Positions 24,652 through 34,398 of a DNA stretch of 64,000 nt are shown here, piece after piece (within the stretch, counting starts at the first letter, position 1; the number at the start of each line of letters is the position of its first letter). Under the pieces are notes generated by a model. The model did not search any database. It had not been told where the DNA came from and saw only the letters and a program-made list of their open reading frames with translations. Both the position numbers and the translations under genes were made by a program. The stretch lies in NCBI GenBank assembly GCA_017577365.1, contig PKRJ01000002.1:55000-118999 (forward strand), read 5' to 3'. Source of the stretch: Gammaproteobacteria bacterium (GTDB lineage: Bacteria > Pseudomonadota > Gammaproteobacteria > Steroidobacterales > Rariloculaceae).

Positions 24652-25812
24652 ATGCGACGAAGCGAGGAGCGCATCCTCACGACCCATGCCGGCAGCCTCG
24701 TGCGGCCGAGGACGCTCGTCGAGTTGCAGGCTCGAGGCCACGACAAGAGCCTCGTGGACGCGGAGCTCGCGCGCGCCGTCGAGGACGTCGTTCGGAGACA
24801 AGTCGATGTCGGCCTCGATACCGTCAACGACGGCGAGTACGGCAAGTCGAGCTGGTCGTCGTACGTCCTCGAAAGACTGAGCGGCTTCGAGATCCGACCC
24901 GATATCCGTACGCCGCTGCGCTGGCTCGGCCGCGACCGGGAGCGCTTCGCCGAGTTCTTCGCGGAGGAGATGCCGCGAGCCCACGAAGGCGATCCGACCG
25001 AGGTCTGCGTCGGACCGATCGAGTACCGGGACGAGCGCGGAGACCTCGCGCGGGATATCGCGAACCTGCGGCGCGCGGCCGATCTCGCCGGCGCCGGCGA
25101 GGTCTTCATGACCGCGGTCGCGCCGGCCAGCACCGCATTCAACGGCGTCAACGAGCACTATCCGACGGAGCGGGACTATGTCTTCGCGATCGCCGAGGCG
25201 CTGAGGCACGAGTACCGCGCGATCCACGATGCCGGATTCGTCGTCCAGGTCGACGACGCAGTGCTTGCGAACATGTACGACGACCTCGTCAGCCAGTCTC
25301 CGGAGCGCTACCGGGAATGGGCGACGCTCCGCATCGAAGCGCTGAACTACGCGCTCGAAGGCATCCCGGAGGAGCGCGTGCGCTACCACGTCTGCTTCGG
25401 CAGCTGGCACGTGCCGCACGTCGCGGACGCGCCCTTGGACGCGATCGTCGACCTCGTGCTGCACGTCAACGCCGGCGCATACTCGTTCGAAGCGGCGAAT
25501 CCGCGGCACGAGCACGAATGGCGGGTTTGGCAGGAGGTTCGGCTGCCCGAAGGCAAGATCCTGATCCCGGGGGTCGTGACGCATCACACGACGACCGTCG
25601 AGCACCCCCGGCTCGTCGCCGACCGGATCGTGCGCTACGCGAACCTCGTCGGGAGAGAGAACGTGATCGCGGGAACGGATTGCGGCTTCGCGCAGATGAG
25701 CTCGATCCGGAGGGTGCACCCGTCCGTGATGTGGGCGAAGCTCGAGGCCCTCGTCGAAGGAGCCGCGATCGCAAGCGACGAGCTCTGGGGACGGGGGCGC
25801 GCCTTTCGGTAA
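24652..25812 (+). CDS. second MetE C-terminal-family protein (cobalamin-independent methionine synthase II-like)
   Basis: Single-domain UROD/MetE-like barrel of 386 residues. The zinc ligands of MetE are all apparent: His246 and Cys248 (YHVCFG), Glu280 (YSFEAANP), and Cys344 (AGTDCGFAQ). It lacks the folate-binding N-terminal half. It differs clearly from the 5706-6830 protein, which seems to have Asp in place of Glu, so the two probably have different substrates. Possible roles are methionine synthesis from an unusual donor, or a demethylation reaction. A MmyB-type regulator gene lies convergent immediately downstream. Confidence 0.75.
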   Translation: MRRSEERILTTHAGSLVRPRTLVELQARGHDKSLVDAELARAVEDVVRRQVDVGLDTVNDGEYGKSSWSSYVLERLSGFEIRPDIRTPLRWLGRDRERFAEFFAEEMPRAHEGDPTEVCVGPIEYRDERGDLARDIANLRRAADLAGAGEVFMTAVAPASTAFNGVNEHYPTERDYVFAIAEALRHEYRAIHDAGFVVQVDDAVLANMYDDLVSQSPERYREWATLRIEALNYALEGIPEERVRYHVCFGSWHVPHVADAPLDAIVDLVLHVNAGAYSFEAANPRHEHEWRVWQEVRLPEGKILIPGVVTHHTTTVEHPRLVADRIVRYANLVGRENVIAGTDCGFAQMSSIRRVHPSVMWAKLEALVEGAAIASDELWGRGRAFR

Positions 25813-25848
25813 CGAGCCGTGGCGCGCCCCCGGGCCGCCGGCTCAGCC

Positions 25849-26661
25849 CTAGTCCCGTAGCGCGTCGATCTTCGCGCGGCTTTCGTCGTCGGCCGGGGAA
25901 TAGATCACGACGCGGAGACCCGGGCTGCCCTCCGGCACGTACGACGTATGCTCGAGCGTGACGCCGCCGAGCTGCGGATGACGAACGAGCGCCTCCGAGC
26001 GTCCGACGACCTCGGGGCTGCTCCAAAGCCGCCGGAACGTCTCCGACTGCTGCTCGAGCTCCTTGATCAGCTCCTCGAAATCCGGGTCGCCGGTGAACGG
26101 GCTGTAGTCGACGCGGAACTTCGCGATCACGCGATGCGCCATCGCGTCGAAGATCTCCGGCTCGTCCTTGTAGACGTCTTCGTCGATCAGAAGAATACGA
26201 AGCATGTTGCGGCGTTCCGGCGGGATCTTCGAGTAGTCCCGGAACACGCGACACGCGAGCGTATTCCACGCGACGACATCCCACCTCGCCGTCATGACGA
26301 TCGCCGGCACGGCGATCGCGTCGAGCATCCGCTGCATCGCGGGCGTCACGACGGCGTCGCGCCAATTCAGCGGCGGCGCCGGACGATGCTGGACCAGAGC
26401 GAACAGGTACTCGCGCTCGTCCGGAGAGAGCTGAAGCGTTTGGGAAATTCGCTCCAGGACGGAGGCGGAGACCTGGATATCCCGTCCCTGCTCGAGCCAC
26501 GTGTACCACGTGACGCTCACGCCCGCGAGCGCCGCGACATCCTCTCGCCGTAGCCCGGGCGTCCTGCGCCGGTCCGCCTCGGGTAAGCCCACGTCCGCGG
26601 GCGAAACGCGGGCACGGCAACTCCTCAGAAACTCGCTGAGCTGCCTCTTTCGGGAATCCAT
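25849..26661 (-). CDS. XRE-type transcriptional regulator with MmyB-like ligand-binding domain
   Basis: DNA-binding regulator of 270 residues. A helix-turn-helix at about 37-70 (GLRREDVAALAGVSVTWYTWLEQGRDIQ) is followed by a PAS-like MmyB domain (DAIAVPAIVMTARWDVVAWN). Such proteins are thought to bind fatty-acid-like ligands in actinobacteria; the proteobacterial ligand is unknown. The ATG at 26661 with AGAGG just upstream is preferred to one at 26676. It might control the second MetE-like gene (convergent) or the TonB receptor to the right; neither is shown. Confidence 0.87.
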   Translation of the reverse strand: MDSRKRQLSEFLRSCRARVSPADVGLPEADRRRTPGLRREDVAALAGVSVTWYTWLEQGRDIQVSASVLERISQTLQLSPDEREYLFALVQHRPAPPLNWRDAVVTPAMQRMLDAIAVPAIVMTARWDVVAWNTLACRVFRDYSKIPPERRNMLRILLIDEDVYKDEPEIFDAMAHRVIAKFRVDYSPFTGDPDFEELIKELEQQSETFRRLWSSPEVVGRSEALVRHPQLGGVTLEHTSYVPEGSPGLRVVIYSPADDESRAKIDALRD

Positions 26662-27320
26662 CGATCCTCTTCTCATCCGGCAAAGGCCTGGGTGGGGGCC
26701 CCGCCATCACGGGTTTGGGCGGGGTATCGGCGCTCGCCGGGCCACCGCCTCGCTATCCATGCGATCTCCGCCGAGGCTCCCCCTTCGGCTCCTCGGCCGC
26801 GGACTCAATGTAGGTGAAGCCACCGCTCATCACAAGACCGATGATGTTGGCCAGAATGCTAGCATTACTCGTCCCCGCACAGCGCGCCGCGAATGGGGGC
26901 GCCGAATTGGCGGTGGTCGCGGGGGCCCGTGGACCGCGCTCGTCGACGCGAGCCGCGCCCCCGACGCCGGTCGGATCGCCGAAGATTCCGTCGATGCAAG
27001 CTGATCGAATATCGCTAATTTCCTGTAACAGAGATAAAGTCACGGCACGCGTCCTGGACAATGCAAGGATGTCGTTATTTCCGTCTCGTCAGCCGTACTT
27101 GTCGGCCCCGCGATGTCGTGAAGCACAGTACCGGAGCATAGGTATCGATGGAATTGACCTGGGGCGAGGCCTATATCGCGAGCATGGCCCTTTTCGTCTT
27201 GGTCGCGAATCGCGCTCGCCCGTGCCTGCTCGATCTTCTTGACGGACCCAAACACGTCTTGGAAGCAACGTAAACGTCTGGGCTTCGATTCGTCGTATCC
27301 ACAGGGTTGAGGAGAACAAC
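26662..27320. other. 659-bp gene-free region upstream of the TonB-dependent receptor
   Basis: No convincing gene is seen; short open frames on both strands have compositions unlike the neighbouring proteins. A perfect 12-bp palindrome (AATGCTAGCATT, 26855-26866) stands out as a possible operator. The region is noticeably less GC-biased from about 27000 to 27320, as expected for a promoter/leader of the receptor gene. Confidence 0.4.
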
Positions 27321-29579
27321 GTGACCGCAAAACAAGCTCAACGCGTCGTCGGGATCAGCCTGGTCGCCTCCGCCGTCATGTGCGCGCTCGCGCCGTGCCC
27401 AGCGGCTGCCCAGGACCAGCGCGCGCTCGAGGAAGTCGTCGTCACGGCGCGCAGGCGCGCCGAGGCCTTCCAGGACGTGCCGGTGACGATCACGGCATTC
27501 GATCAGGAAGCGATCCGCTCCGCCGGCATCGAGCGGCCGCGCGATTTCGTCGCGCTGACGCCGAACGTCACGCTCGTCGAGACGCAGAATCAGGGCACGT
27601 CGTTCCTCACGATCCGCGGCATCTCGCAGGCCCGTAACAGCGAGCCGTCCGCGGCGATCCTCGTCGACGGCGTGCTGCTGACGAATCCCGCGCAGCTCAC
27701 GCAGGAGCTCTTCGACGTGCAGAGCATCGAGGTGCTCAAAGGGCCGCAGGGTGCGGTGTACGGCCGCAACGCGATCGGCGGCGCGATCCTGATCACGACG
27801 CAGGAGCCGGGCGACGAGCAGCAGACGCGCATCAGGCTCGGCTACGACTCGGGTCCCGGCATGCGCGCACAGATCATCGGCAACGGTCCGTTGGGCGGCT
27901 CGGATACGTTGAAGTATCACGCGGCGCTTTCGTACTACGACACGGACGGCTGGATCGAGAATGTCTATCTCGGCGAGGAAGCCGATCCGTTCAAGGACAC
28001 GTCGGTGCGTCTGCGCCTGATCGGCGATCCGAACGACCGCCTGCGCTGGGACGCGCGCTACTACCGCTCCGAGGTCGAGACGCAGGCGCTCTACTTCGTC
28101 ATCAGCCCGAACGGCGCCAACGACACGTCGGTGCCGGTGCGCGTCAACAATCCCGGAATGAACAACCGCGATCTCGGGCAGCTTTCGTTCAAGCTGGACT
28201 ACGAGACGGATTTCGGGACGTTCACGTCGATCACGTCGTACGACACGATCGAGGAGATCCTCACGGGCGATCAATACAACTTCGTGCCCGAGGAAGAATC
28301 TCGGTTCCGGGAGCTATTCTTCACGTTTCTCCCCTTCCCTCCGTTCGGCGATTACGACTGGGCGCAATCGCAGTTCCTCGACGTCCATACGATCAGTCAA
28401 GAATTCCGCTTCACGTCGCCCGCAGAATCGAGAGTGCGGTGGATCGCGGGCGCATACGTCATCCAGACGGACCGGTATATCTCGACATCGAACAGTGCGG
28501 ACCCGATCGGCGGCGGCGACCAGGCGTTCCCCGTGTACCGCACGCCGCGCAGTCCCGCGCAGTTCCCGGACACGTTCCAGCTGACCTTCCTCGCCGACCG
28601 CCAGGACAATCTGGCCTGGGCCGTATTCGGCGAGATCGCCGCGGACCTCACGGACCGGCTCGAGCTCTCGTTCGCGCTGCGTTACGACGAGGACACACGC
28701 AAGAACATCACCGAGACGCCGACCGCGTTCATTCCGGTGTTCGACGGCCAGCCCATCGGCAGGTTCGGCGAGGTCCGCAAAGAAACCTGGGACGAGCTCC
28801 AGCCGCGCCTGACACTGCGATTCCAGCCCTCCGACACCGTGACGATCTTCGGCAGCGCGGGCCGCGGCTTCCGCAGCGGCGGGTTCAACCAGACCGGCGT
28901 CGAAGCCGCCGCGCTCGCGTCCGGTTTCGTCGGCGTCCGCGACCTGTTCGATGCGGAGGTCGCCGACACGCTCGAGATCGGCGTGAAGACGCAGCTCGCC
29001 GACGGCCGCGTGAACCTCAATTTCAGCGTCTACGACACGACGTCCGAAGGCCCGTATTTCTTCGTCTTCGAGCCGCAAACCTCGACGCAGAACCTCGGCA
29101 ACCTCGACGAGGTCGACTACTTCGGCTACGAGCTCGACGTCGCCGCGCGGCTCACGGACAACCTCCAGGTCTATCTCGGCTACGGGTTCACGGACAGCGA
29201 GATCACCGCCGCGGCCGACCCCTCGTGGATCGGGAATCAGGCGCCGCTCGTGACCGAGGACTCGATCAATCTGGGGCTTCAGTATCGACGCCCCCTCCGT
29301 GACACGGGACTTCATTTCTTCCTTCGTACGGACTATCAGCGGATCGGCGACACCTGGTGGGATCCGCCGAACACGACCGTGCGCAACCCCGTGAACCTGC
29401 TCGACTGGCGGATCGGCATCGAAGGCGAGACCTGGTCCGTCGTCGGCTGGCAGCGTAATGCGCACGACCGCGCGTGGAATACGGAGTGGTCGCCGGGACC
29501 CGCTTTCGTCGGCGTCGGCGATTTCCTGTTCCCCGCGCCCGGCCGGCGCTGGGGCATCGACTTCACGAAGGAGTTCTAG
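27321..29579 (+). CDS. TonB-dependent outer-membrane receptor
   Basis: Outer-membrane active-transport receptor of 752 residues. A signal peptide ends in AAAQ at about residue 31, followed by a TonB-box-like EEVVVTARRR and a plug domain (LVDGVLL, ...VEVLKGPQGAVYGRNAIGGAI). The rest is a 22-strand-type barrel that ends in WGIDFTKEF with a C-terminal Phe. The start is a GTG with a good GAGGAG site. The substrate is unknown. It is followed by a strong terminator and then a SnoaL-like protein, a TauD-like dioxygenase and an exported amidohydrolase, which may act on the imported compound. Confidence 0.93.
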   Translation: MTAKQAQRVVGISLVASAVMCALAPCPAAAQDQRALEEVVVTARRRAEAFQDVPVTITAFDQEAIRSAGIERPRDFVALTPNVTLVETQNQGTSFLTIRGISQARNSEPSAAILVDGVLLTNPAQLTQELFDVQSIEVLKGPQGAVYGRNAIGGAILITTQEPGDEQQTRIRLGYDSGPGMRAQIIGNGPLGGSDTLKYHAALSYYDTDGWIENVYLGEEADPFKDTSVRLRLIGDPNDRLRWDARYYRSEVETQALYFVISPNGANDTSVPVRVNNPGMNNRDLGQLSFKLDYETDFGTFTSITSYDTIEEILTGDQYNFVPEEESRFRELFFTFLPFPPFGDYDWAQSQFLDVHTISQEFRFTSPAESRVRWIAGAYVIQTDRYISTSNSADPIGGGDQAFPVYRTPRSPAQFPDTFQLTFLADRQDNLAWAVFGEIAADLTDRLELSFALRYDEDTRKNITETPTAFIPVFDGQPIGRFGEVRKETWDELQPRLTLRFQPSDTVTIFGSAGRGFRSGGFNQTGVEAAALASGFVGVRDLFDAEVADTLEIGVKTQLADGRVNLNFSVYDTTSEGPYFFVFEPQTSTQNLGNLDEVDYFGYELDVAARLTDNLQVYLGYGFTDSEITAAADPSWIGNQAPLVTEDSINLGLQYRRPLRDTGLHFFLRTDYQRIGDTWWDPPNTTVRNPVNLLDWRIGIEGETWSVVGWQRNAHDRAWNTEWSPGPAFVGVGDFLFPAPGRRWGIDFTKEF

Positions 29580-29602
29580 GAAGTCAACGCCGGACTTCCC
29601 GA

Positions 29603-29630
29603 GGGGCCGGCGGGTTGAACCGCCGGCCCC
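29603..29630 (+). terminator. terminator hairpin after the TonB-dependent receptor
   Basis: A perfect 11-bp GC-rich stem (29603-29613 with 29620-29630) encloses a 6-nt loop 23 bp after the receptor stop. No T-run follows, so termination strength is uncertain. Confidence 0.65.
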
Positions 29631-29649
29631 GAATCGCTAAAAGGGAACC

Positions 29650-30033
29650 ATGGAGACGCCGAAGCTCGATGCGGCCGCGCTCGCAACGTGGCTCGCGCGT
29701 TACGAGCACGCGTGGGAGACGAAGGATCCGGCGGCGGCCGCGGCCCTCTTCACCGAGGATGCGCTCTACCACGAGACGCCGTACGCGGAGCCGTTTCGCG
29801 GCCGCACGGGCATCAGCGACTACTGGGCACGCGTCACGGCCGATCAGCGCGATATCCGCGTCGACGTCACGCCGCTCGGCGTGCTCGACGGCGGCACCGG
29901 CGTCGCCCGGTGGCACGCGACGTTCACGCTGATCTCGAACGGCGCGAAGGTCGAGCTCGACGGCATATTCGTGCTCGATTTCGCAAGCCCCGAGCAGTGC
30001 CGCGTGCTGCGCGAGTGGTGGCACGCGCGCTGA
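29650..30033 (+). CDS. SnoaL-like/NTF2-fold protein
   Basis: Small cytoplasmic protein of 127 residues with the cone-shaped NTF2-like pattern WLARYEHAWETKDPAAAAALFTEDALYHE near 15-45. Members are polyketide-cyclase-like enzymes or ligand-binding proteins; the reaction here cannot be assigned. It is 50 bp before the TauD-like gene and shares its direction, so the two are probably co-transcribed. Confidence 0.8.
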   Translation: METPKLDAAALATWLARYEHAWETKDPAAAAALFTEDALYHETPYAEPFRGRTGISDYWARVTADQRDIRVDVTPLGVLDGGTGVARWHATFTLISNGAKVELDGIFVLDFASPEQCRVLREWWHAR

Positions 30034-30083
30034 GCGCGCACACTTCGGCACAATCCCGTCTACGGAAAGAGCAAGCGAAGGCC

Positions 30084-30983
30084 ATGGCATTCGAGATCGT
30101 CCCTCTGCATCCGCTCTTTGGCGCGGAGCTTCGCGGCGCCGACCTGCGCGAGCCGCCGAACCCCGAGCTCGTGCGCGCCGTCGAAGACGCCGTCGCGCGC
30201 TATGCGGTGGTCGTGATCCCCGAGCAGCGCATCGACGACGAGCAACACATTCGCTTCAGCCGCGCGTTCGGACCGCTCGAGCTGCCGCCGCTGCTCGGCG
30301 TCGGCGGCAAGCGGCGGAGACTGCGCCGCGAGCTCTTCGACGCATCGAATCTCGACGCGGACGGCAATCTGCTGACCGAGGAGTCGGCGCGCCGGCAGTA
30401 CAACAAGGCCAATCTCATCTTCCATTCGGACAGCTCGTTCAACAGCCTGCCGACGAAATGGTCGCTGCTTCGCGCCGTCGAGCTGCCGCCCGAGCGAGGC
30501 GAGACCGAGTTCATCGACACGCGGGTCGTGTACGACGATCTGCCGGACGAGATGAAAACGCGAATCGAGGGCCTCGAGGCGGAGCACTGTCTGTGGCATT
30601 CGCGCAGCAAGGCGGGGCTCAAGGAGATCACGGACGAGCAGCGGCGCCTGATGCCGCCGGTGCGGCATCCCGTCGTCCGCATGATGCCGGACGGTCGCAA
30701 GGCGCTCTTCATCGGCGCGCACGCGTCGCACATCGTCGGTTGGCCTGTGGACGAAGGCCAGGCTTTGCTCGACGAGCTCTATCGCTTCGCGACGCAGTCG
30801 AAGTACGTCTACAGCCACAAGTGGCGCGTCGGCGATCTCGTGATCTGGGACAACCGCTGCACGCTGCATCGCGCCGCGAGCTTCGACGATCTGAAGTATC
30901 GACGCGACCTGCGCCGCACGACGATCAACGAGCACGGCCCGGAGTGCGCGTCGACCGACCTGCTCGAGGCCGCAACGGCCTGA
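30084..30983 (+). CDS. TauD/TfdA-family Fe(II)/2-oxoglutarate dioxygenase
   Basis: Oxidative enzyme of 299 residues. The Fe(II) ligands are His114 and Asp116 (FHSDSSF) and His262 (CTLHRAASF), with the 2-oxoglutarate-binding Arg near 273-277. The family includes taurine, 2,4-D and alkyl-sulfate dioxygenases; TfdA-like members cleave aryl ethers. The ATG at 30084 gives the family length. It is grouped with the TonB receptor and SnoaL-like gene. Whether it attacks an aryl ether, which would suit the O-demethylation theme, is speculation. Confidence 0.9.
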   Translation: MAFEIVPLHPLFGAELRGADLREPPNPELVRAVEDAVARYAVVVIPEQRIDDEQHIRFSRAFGPLELPPLLGVGGKRRRLRRELFDASNLDADGNLLTEESARRQYNKANLIFHSDSSFNSLPTKWSLLRAVELPPERGETEFIDTRVVYDDLPDEMKTRIEGLEAEHCLWHSRSKAGLKEITDEQRRLMPPVRHPVVRMMPDGRKALFIGAHASHIVGWPVDEGQALLDELYRFATQSKYVYSHKWRVGDLVIWDNRCTLHRAASFDDLKYRRDLRRTTINEHGPECASTDLLEAATA

Positions 30984-31003
30984 CCCGCGTCCTTGCTCCG
31001 GCA

Positions 31004-31032
31004 AGAGTCGGGGCTCGCGACGCTCCGACTCT
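31004..31032 (+). terminator. hairpin downstream of the TauD-like gene
   Basis: An 8-bp perfect stem (31004-31011 with 31025-31032) separates the dioxygenase from the amidohydrolase gene. The loop is 13 nt and no clear T-run follows, so it is a weak terminator candidate. Confidence 0.4.
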
Positions 31033-31122
31033 CGCTCTCTTCGTAGCCACCTGCGGCGTGCTTTTCTCCCCTGCCCGCCTGCTCTAAAGTCGTTTCGGTC
31101 TCGAGAAGAAACGGGGGGAGAC

Positions 31123-32784
31123 ATGAAGCGGCCGCACCTCGTTCTGGCGATCGCGTCGCTCGCGATCGCGGCGCCGCCCGGCGCTTTCGCGCAAGAGACC
31201 GTCTGCGTGCCGGGGGCGGACCTCCTGCTCGTCAACGGACGCATCCATACGATGGATGGAGATTCGCGCGTCGTCTCGTCGGTGCACATCCTCGGCGATC
31301 GCTTCGCGGCGGTCGGCGGCGAGCCGAGACCGACCGCGTGCACCGAGGTCGTCGACCTCGGCGGACGCACGGCGGTGCCCGGGCTGATCGACAATCACAA
31401 CCACATCGTGCTGCTCGGCCTTCGCCCCGGGCACGACGTGCGCCTCGAGAACGCGCGCTCGATCGACGAGGCTCTCGAGACGCTCGCGGCGAAGGCCGCG
31501 GCGCTGCCGCCCGGCGAGTGGATCACGTCGATCGGCGGCTTCGATCCGAACCATCTCGTGCCGCCGCCCGGCGAGCCGCGCCTGCCGACGCTCGACGAGC
31601 TCGATCAGGCCTTGCCCGAGTATCCGGTCTACCTGCAGCTTTCGTTCGCCGGGCCCGCCGTGACGAACAGCGCGGGAAAGGCCTTCTTCGAGGAGCGCGG
31701 CATCGAGGTCGGCGACGACGGCTCGATCGCGGGCGGTTTCGAGACGCCGAACCCGTCGACGCGCGCGCTGCACGCGCTGCGCGAGCTTCAAACTTTCGAG
31801 GACCAGAAGCGCGGCTTGCTCGATGCGATGCGCTACGCGGCGAGCCTGGGCCTCACGACGCACTTCGACCAGGGCGGCTTTCCCGCGACGGGCACGCCGG
31901 CCGACGGCGCGGCGCATTTCGACCCCGTGAGCGCATACGAGCCGCTGCTCGCGCTGCATCGCGAAGGACGCTTGATCAATCGCGTGCGGCTCAACTTCCT
32001 GCACATGGAGGACGATCCGGAAACGCCGGGTCTTCGCGCGAGGCTCGACAACGCGTTTCCCGAGTTCGGCGACGACATGCTGCGCGTCGTCGGCATCGGC
32101 GAGTTCACCGCGGGCTCGAGCCCGATCGTGCTCGCGCCGACGCCCGCATGGGAGAACGGCACGCGCCTCGTCGCGCAAGCTGGCTGGCGCAACGAGAACC
32201 ATTCGCTGACGCCGACCGATTTCGTCACGATCATCGACGGCTGGCAGCGCATTCACGAATCGCTCCCCCCGCCCGGCATCTCGGAGCTGCGCTGGGTGCT
32301 CGCGCACGCGCCGTTCATCACCGAGGAATTCGCGGTGAAGCTGCGCGATCTCGGCGGCGGCGTCAGCGTGCTCGGCGGCTGGCGATGGCTCACGGGGACC
32401 GCGGAGCAGAACGGCCCGCCGTTTCGCATGCTCGTCGATCTCGGCGTCCCGGTGGGGATGAGCTCCGACGGCATGCAGATCTCGCCGATGAATCCGTGGA
32501 TCGGCCTCTACTACGCGGTGACCGGCCGCAACGCGCGCGGCGAGCCGATCAACGCGGGACAAACGCTCGAGCGCTACAAGGCGCTCGGGCTCTATACCGC
32601 CGCGAACGGCTGGTTCCTGAAAGAGGAGAACCAGCTCGGAACGATCGAGGTCGGCAAGCTCGCGGACCTCGCCGTGCTATCCGCCGACTATTTCGATCCT
32701 GACGCGGTGCCTGACGACGCGATCCCGTCGATCCGCTCCGTGCTCACGATCGTCGACGGCAAGATCGTGCACCGGGAGCTCTGA
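31123..32784 (+). CDS. exported amidohydrolase (YtcJ-like)
   Basis: Metal-dependent hydrolase of the amidohydrolase superfamily, 553 residues. A signal peptide ends in AFA at about residue 23. The first metal motif is NHNH (about residues 88-91), and the family pattern continues through HFDQGG, the central TIM-barrel region and a C-terminal GTIEVGKLADLAVLS segment. YtcJ-like enzymes hydrolyse amides or formamides. Export suggests action on an extracellular or periplasmic substrate. It is convergent with the ankyrin gene (17 bp). Confidence 0.87.
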   Translation: MKRPHLVLAIASLAIAAPPGAFAQETVCVPGADLLLVNGRIHTMDGDSRVVSSVHILGDRFAAVGGEPRPTACTEVVDLGGRTAVPGLIDNHNHIVLLGLRPGHDVRLENARSIDEALETLAAKAAALPPGEWITSIGGFDPNHLVPPPGEPRLPTLDELDQALPEYPVYLQLSFAGPAVTNSAGKAFFEERGIEVGDDGSIAGGFETPNPSTRALHALRELQTFEDQKRGLLDAMRYAASLGLTTHFDQGGFPATGTPADGAAHFDPVSAYEPLLALHREGRLINRVRLNFLHMEDDPETPGLRARLDNAFPEFGDDMLRVVGIGEFTAGSSPIVLAPTPAWENGTRLVAQAGWRNENHSLTPTDFVTIIDGWQRIHESLPPPGISELRWVLAHAPFITEEFAVKLRDLGGGVSVLGGWRWLTGTAEQNGPPFRMLVDLGVPVGMSSDGMQISPMNPWIGLYYAVTGRNARGEPINAGQTLERYKALGLYTAANGWFLKEENQLGTIEVGKLADLAVLSADYFDPDAVPDDAIPSIRSVLTIVDGKIVHREL

Positions 32785-32801
32785 AGCCGGCCGGCAGGCG
32801 C

Positions 32802-34385
32802 TCAATCGCGCGCGGCTGCGACGCTCGAAGACGGCAGGCTGCAGCCGGGCTGCGCGGCGCAGAGCTCGCGCAATAGCGCGGCGGTTTGCGGGAACTCGAC
32901 GATCGCCGAGCCGCGGTCGTGGCCGCCCGCGCGCCCTAGCGCCGCGTCGATCGCCGTCCGACCTTCGGCGTCCGTCGCGTCGATCTTCGCGCCGTGCGCG
33001 ACGAGGAATTCGACGACGTCGTTCCATCCCCAGAACGCCGCGCCGAACAATGCCGTCTGACCCGGTCCCTTGCCGCGCGCCCCGCCCGTCGTGCGCGCGT
33101 TCACGTTCGCGCCGGCCTCGATCAGCACACGCAGCGCTTCGATCGACTTCTGCTGAACGTCCTCGGTCTGATAATGCGGGATGCCCGGGCCGTAGCCGCG
33201 GATATCGCATTCGAGCGAGCCGTAGCCCGCCGCCGCCATCAACGGCGTCACGCCGGTATCGGTCGGGAGCTCGAGATCGGCGCCGTGAGCGATCAGAAGA
33301 CGCATCGCGGCGACGTCGAACGTCTTCGCGGCGCGCAAGAGCGGCGTCGCGCCGGTCGTCAGCAATTGATCGCAGCCGCGATCGTCGCCGCGGTGCCGAT
33401 ACGGCGGCAAGAGCTTGAGCTGCAGGTTCGGATTCGCGCCCGCGGCGAGCAGTTTCTCGATCAGCTCGAGGCTCGTCGTCTCGTCGGTCGAGCGTCGATC
33501 GGGCCGGCCGCCTTGCGGGATCGTGTTCATGTCAACGGCCGAATAGAGCGGCGTTCTTCCCCACCAATCCCATTTGTTCACGTCGGCGCCGGCCTCGATC
33601 AGGTAAGCGGCAACGTCGAAGCGAAAGTTGTTGATCGCGATGATCAGCGGCGTCTCGTTGCGCGGACCGGCGAGATCGGGATCGGCCCCGCCTTCGACGA
33701 GCGCACGCGCGCATTCGACGCAGCCTTCGCGCGCCGCGTACATCAACGCCGTCATGCCGCCCCACGGCCGATACATCCGGCGCCGCTCCGCCGACACCTG
33801 ACGTTCCCAACGGTTGATCCTCGATCGCGCGTTCGGATCGGCGCCGTGCGCGAGCAGCAGGCGGATCATCTCGGGCTGACGCTCGGCCGCCGCCCAGATC
33901 ACCGCGGTCTGATCGCGCCACGTCTCGCGTGCGTTCGGATCGGCGCCGGCCTCGAGCAAGAGCTTCGCGACGTCGACGTTCCCCCCGCGCGCGGCGATCA
34001 TCAGCGGCGTCTGCGCGTCCGCGCCGGGCAGGTTCGGGTCGGCGCCGGCCTCGAGCAGCAGTCGGACGATCTCGGCGTTGCCGTTCAGCGCCGCCTCGGC
34101 GAGCGCGGAGGTGCCGTACTCGTTGACGGCGTCGACCTCCGCGCCGGCCTCGAGCAGCCGCCGCGCGAGGTCGACGGCCTCGTCATACGCCGCCCACATC
34201 AGCGCCGTCGTGCCGTCCGACGAGCGCTCGTTCGGATCGGCGCCCTGCGCGAGCGCGGCGAGCGCGGCCGTCGTGTCGCCGTCGCGCGCGGCGTCGACGA
34301 GCTCGGACGCCGCGGCCGTCGACGCCGACACTACGGCCGCCGCGACGGCAAGAAAGCGAGCGCCGAGTTTCGAGAGCCTTTGCAT
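32802..34385 (-). CDS. secreted ankyrin-repeat protein
   Basis: Protein of 527 residues with a signal peptide (hydrophobic stretch to about residue 26). The rest is roughly ten to eleven ankyrin repeats of the form GxTALMxAAxxGxxxxxxxLLxxGADPN, including a longer insertion around 210-235. Ankyrin repeats mediate protein-protein binding; a periplasmic location is predicted. It is the last of three tightly packed genes (metallo-hydrolase, DUF1592-type cytochrome, ankyrin), with a 13-bp gap. A second unrelated-locus ankyrin protein is at 42883-44637. Confidence 0.87.
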   Translation of the reverse strand: MQRLSKLGARFLAVAAAVVSASTAAASELVDAARDGDTTAALAALAQGADPNERSSDGTTALMWAAYDEAVDLARRLLEAGAEVDAVNEYGTSALAEAALNGNAEIVRLLLEAGADPNLPGADAQTPLMIAARGGNVDVAKLLLEAGADPNARETWRDQTAVIWAAAERQPEMIRLLLAHGADPNARSRINRWERQVSAERRRMYRPWGGMTALMYAAREGCVECARALVEGGADPDLAGPRNETPLIIAINNFRFDVAAYLIEAGADVNKWDWWGRTPLYSAVDMNTIPQGGRPDRRSTDETTSLELIEKLLAAGANPNLQLKLLPPYRHRGDDRGCDQLLTTGATPLLRAAKTFDVAAMRLLIAHGADLELPTDTGVTPLMAAAGYGSLECDIRGYGPGIPHYQTEDVQQKSIEALRVLIEAGANVNARTTGGARGKGPGQTALFGAAFWGWNDVVEFLVAHGAKIDATDAEGRTAIDAALGRAGGHDRGSAIVEFPQTAALLRELCAAQPGCSLPSSSVAAARD

Positions 34386-34398
34386 CGAACTCCCCGTT

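Noticed and set aside
26814..27242. A 142-residue plus-strand frame in the gene-free region
   Set aside because: Mixed composition, no ribosome site and no similarity to any family I know.
32802..34385. CRISPR-like repeated units
   Set aside because: The repeats are in-frame ankyrin codons of about 99 bp, not identical short repeats with unique spacers. No CRISPR array is seen in the window.
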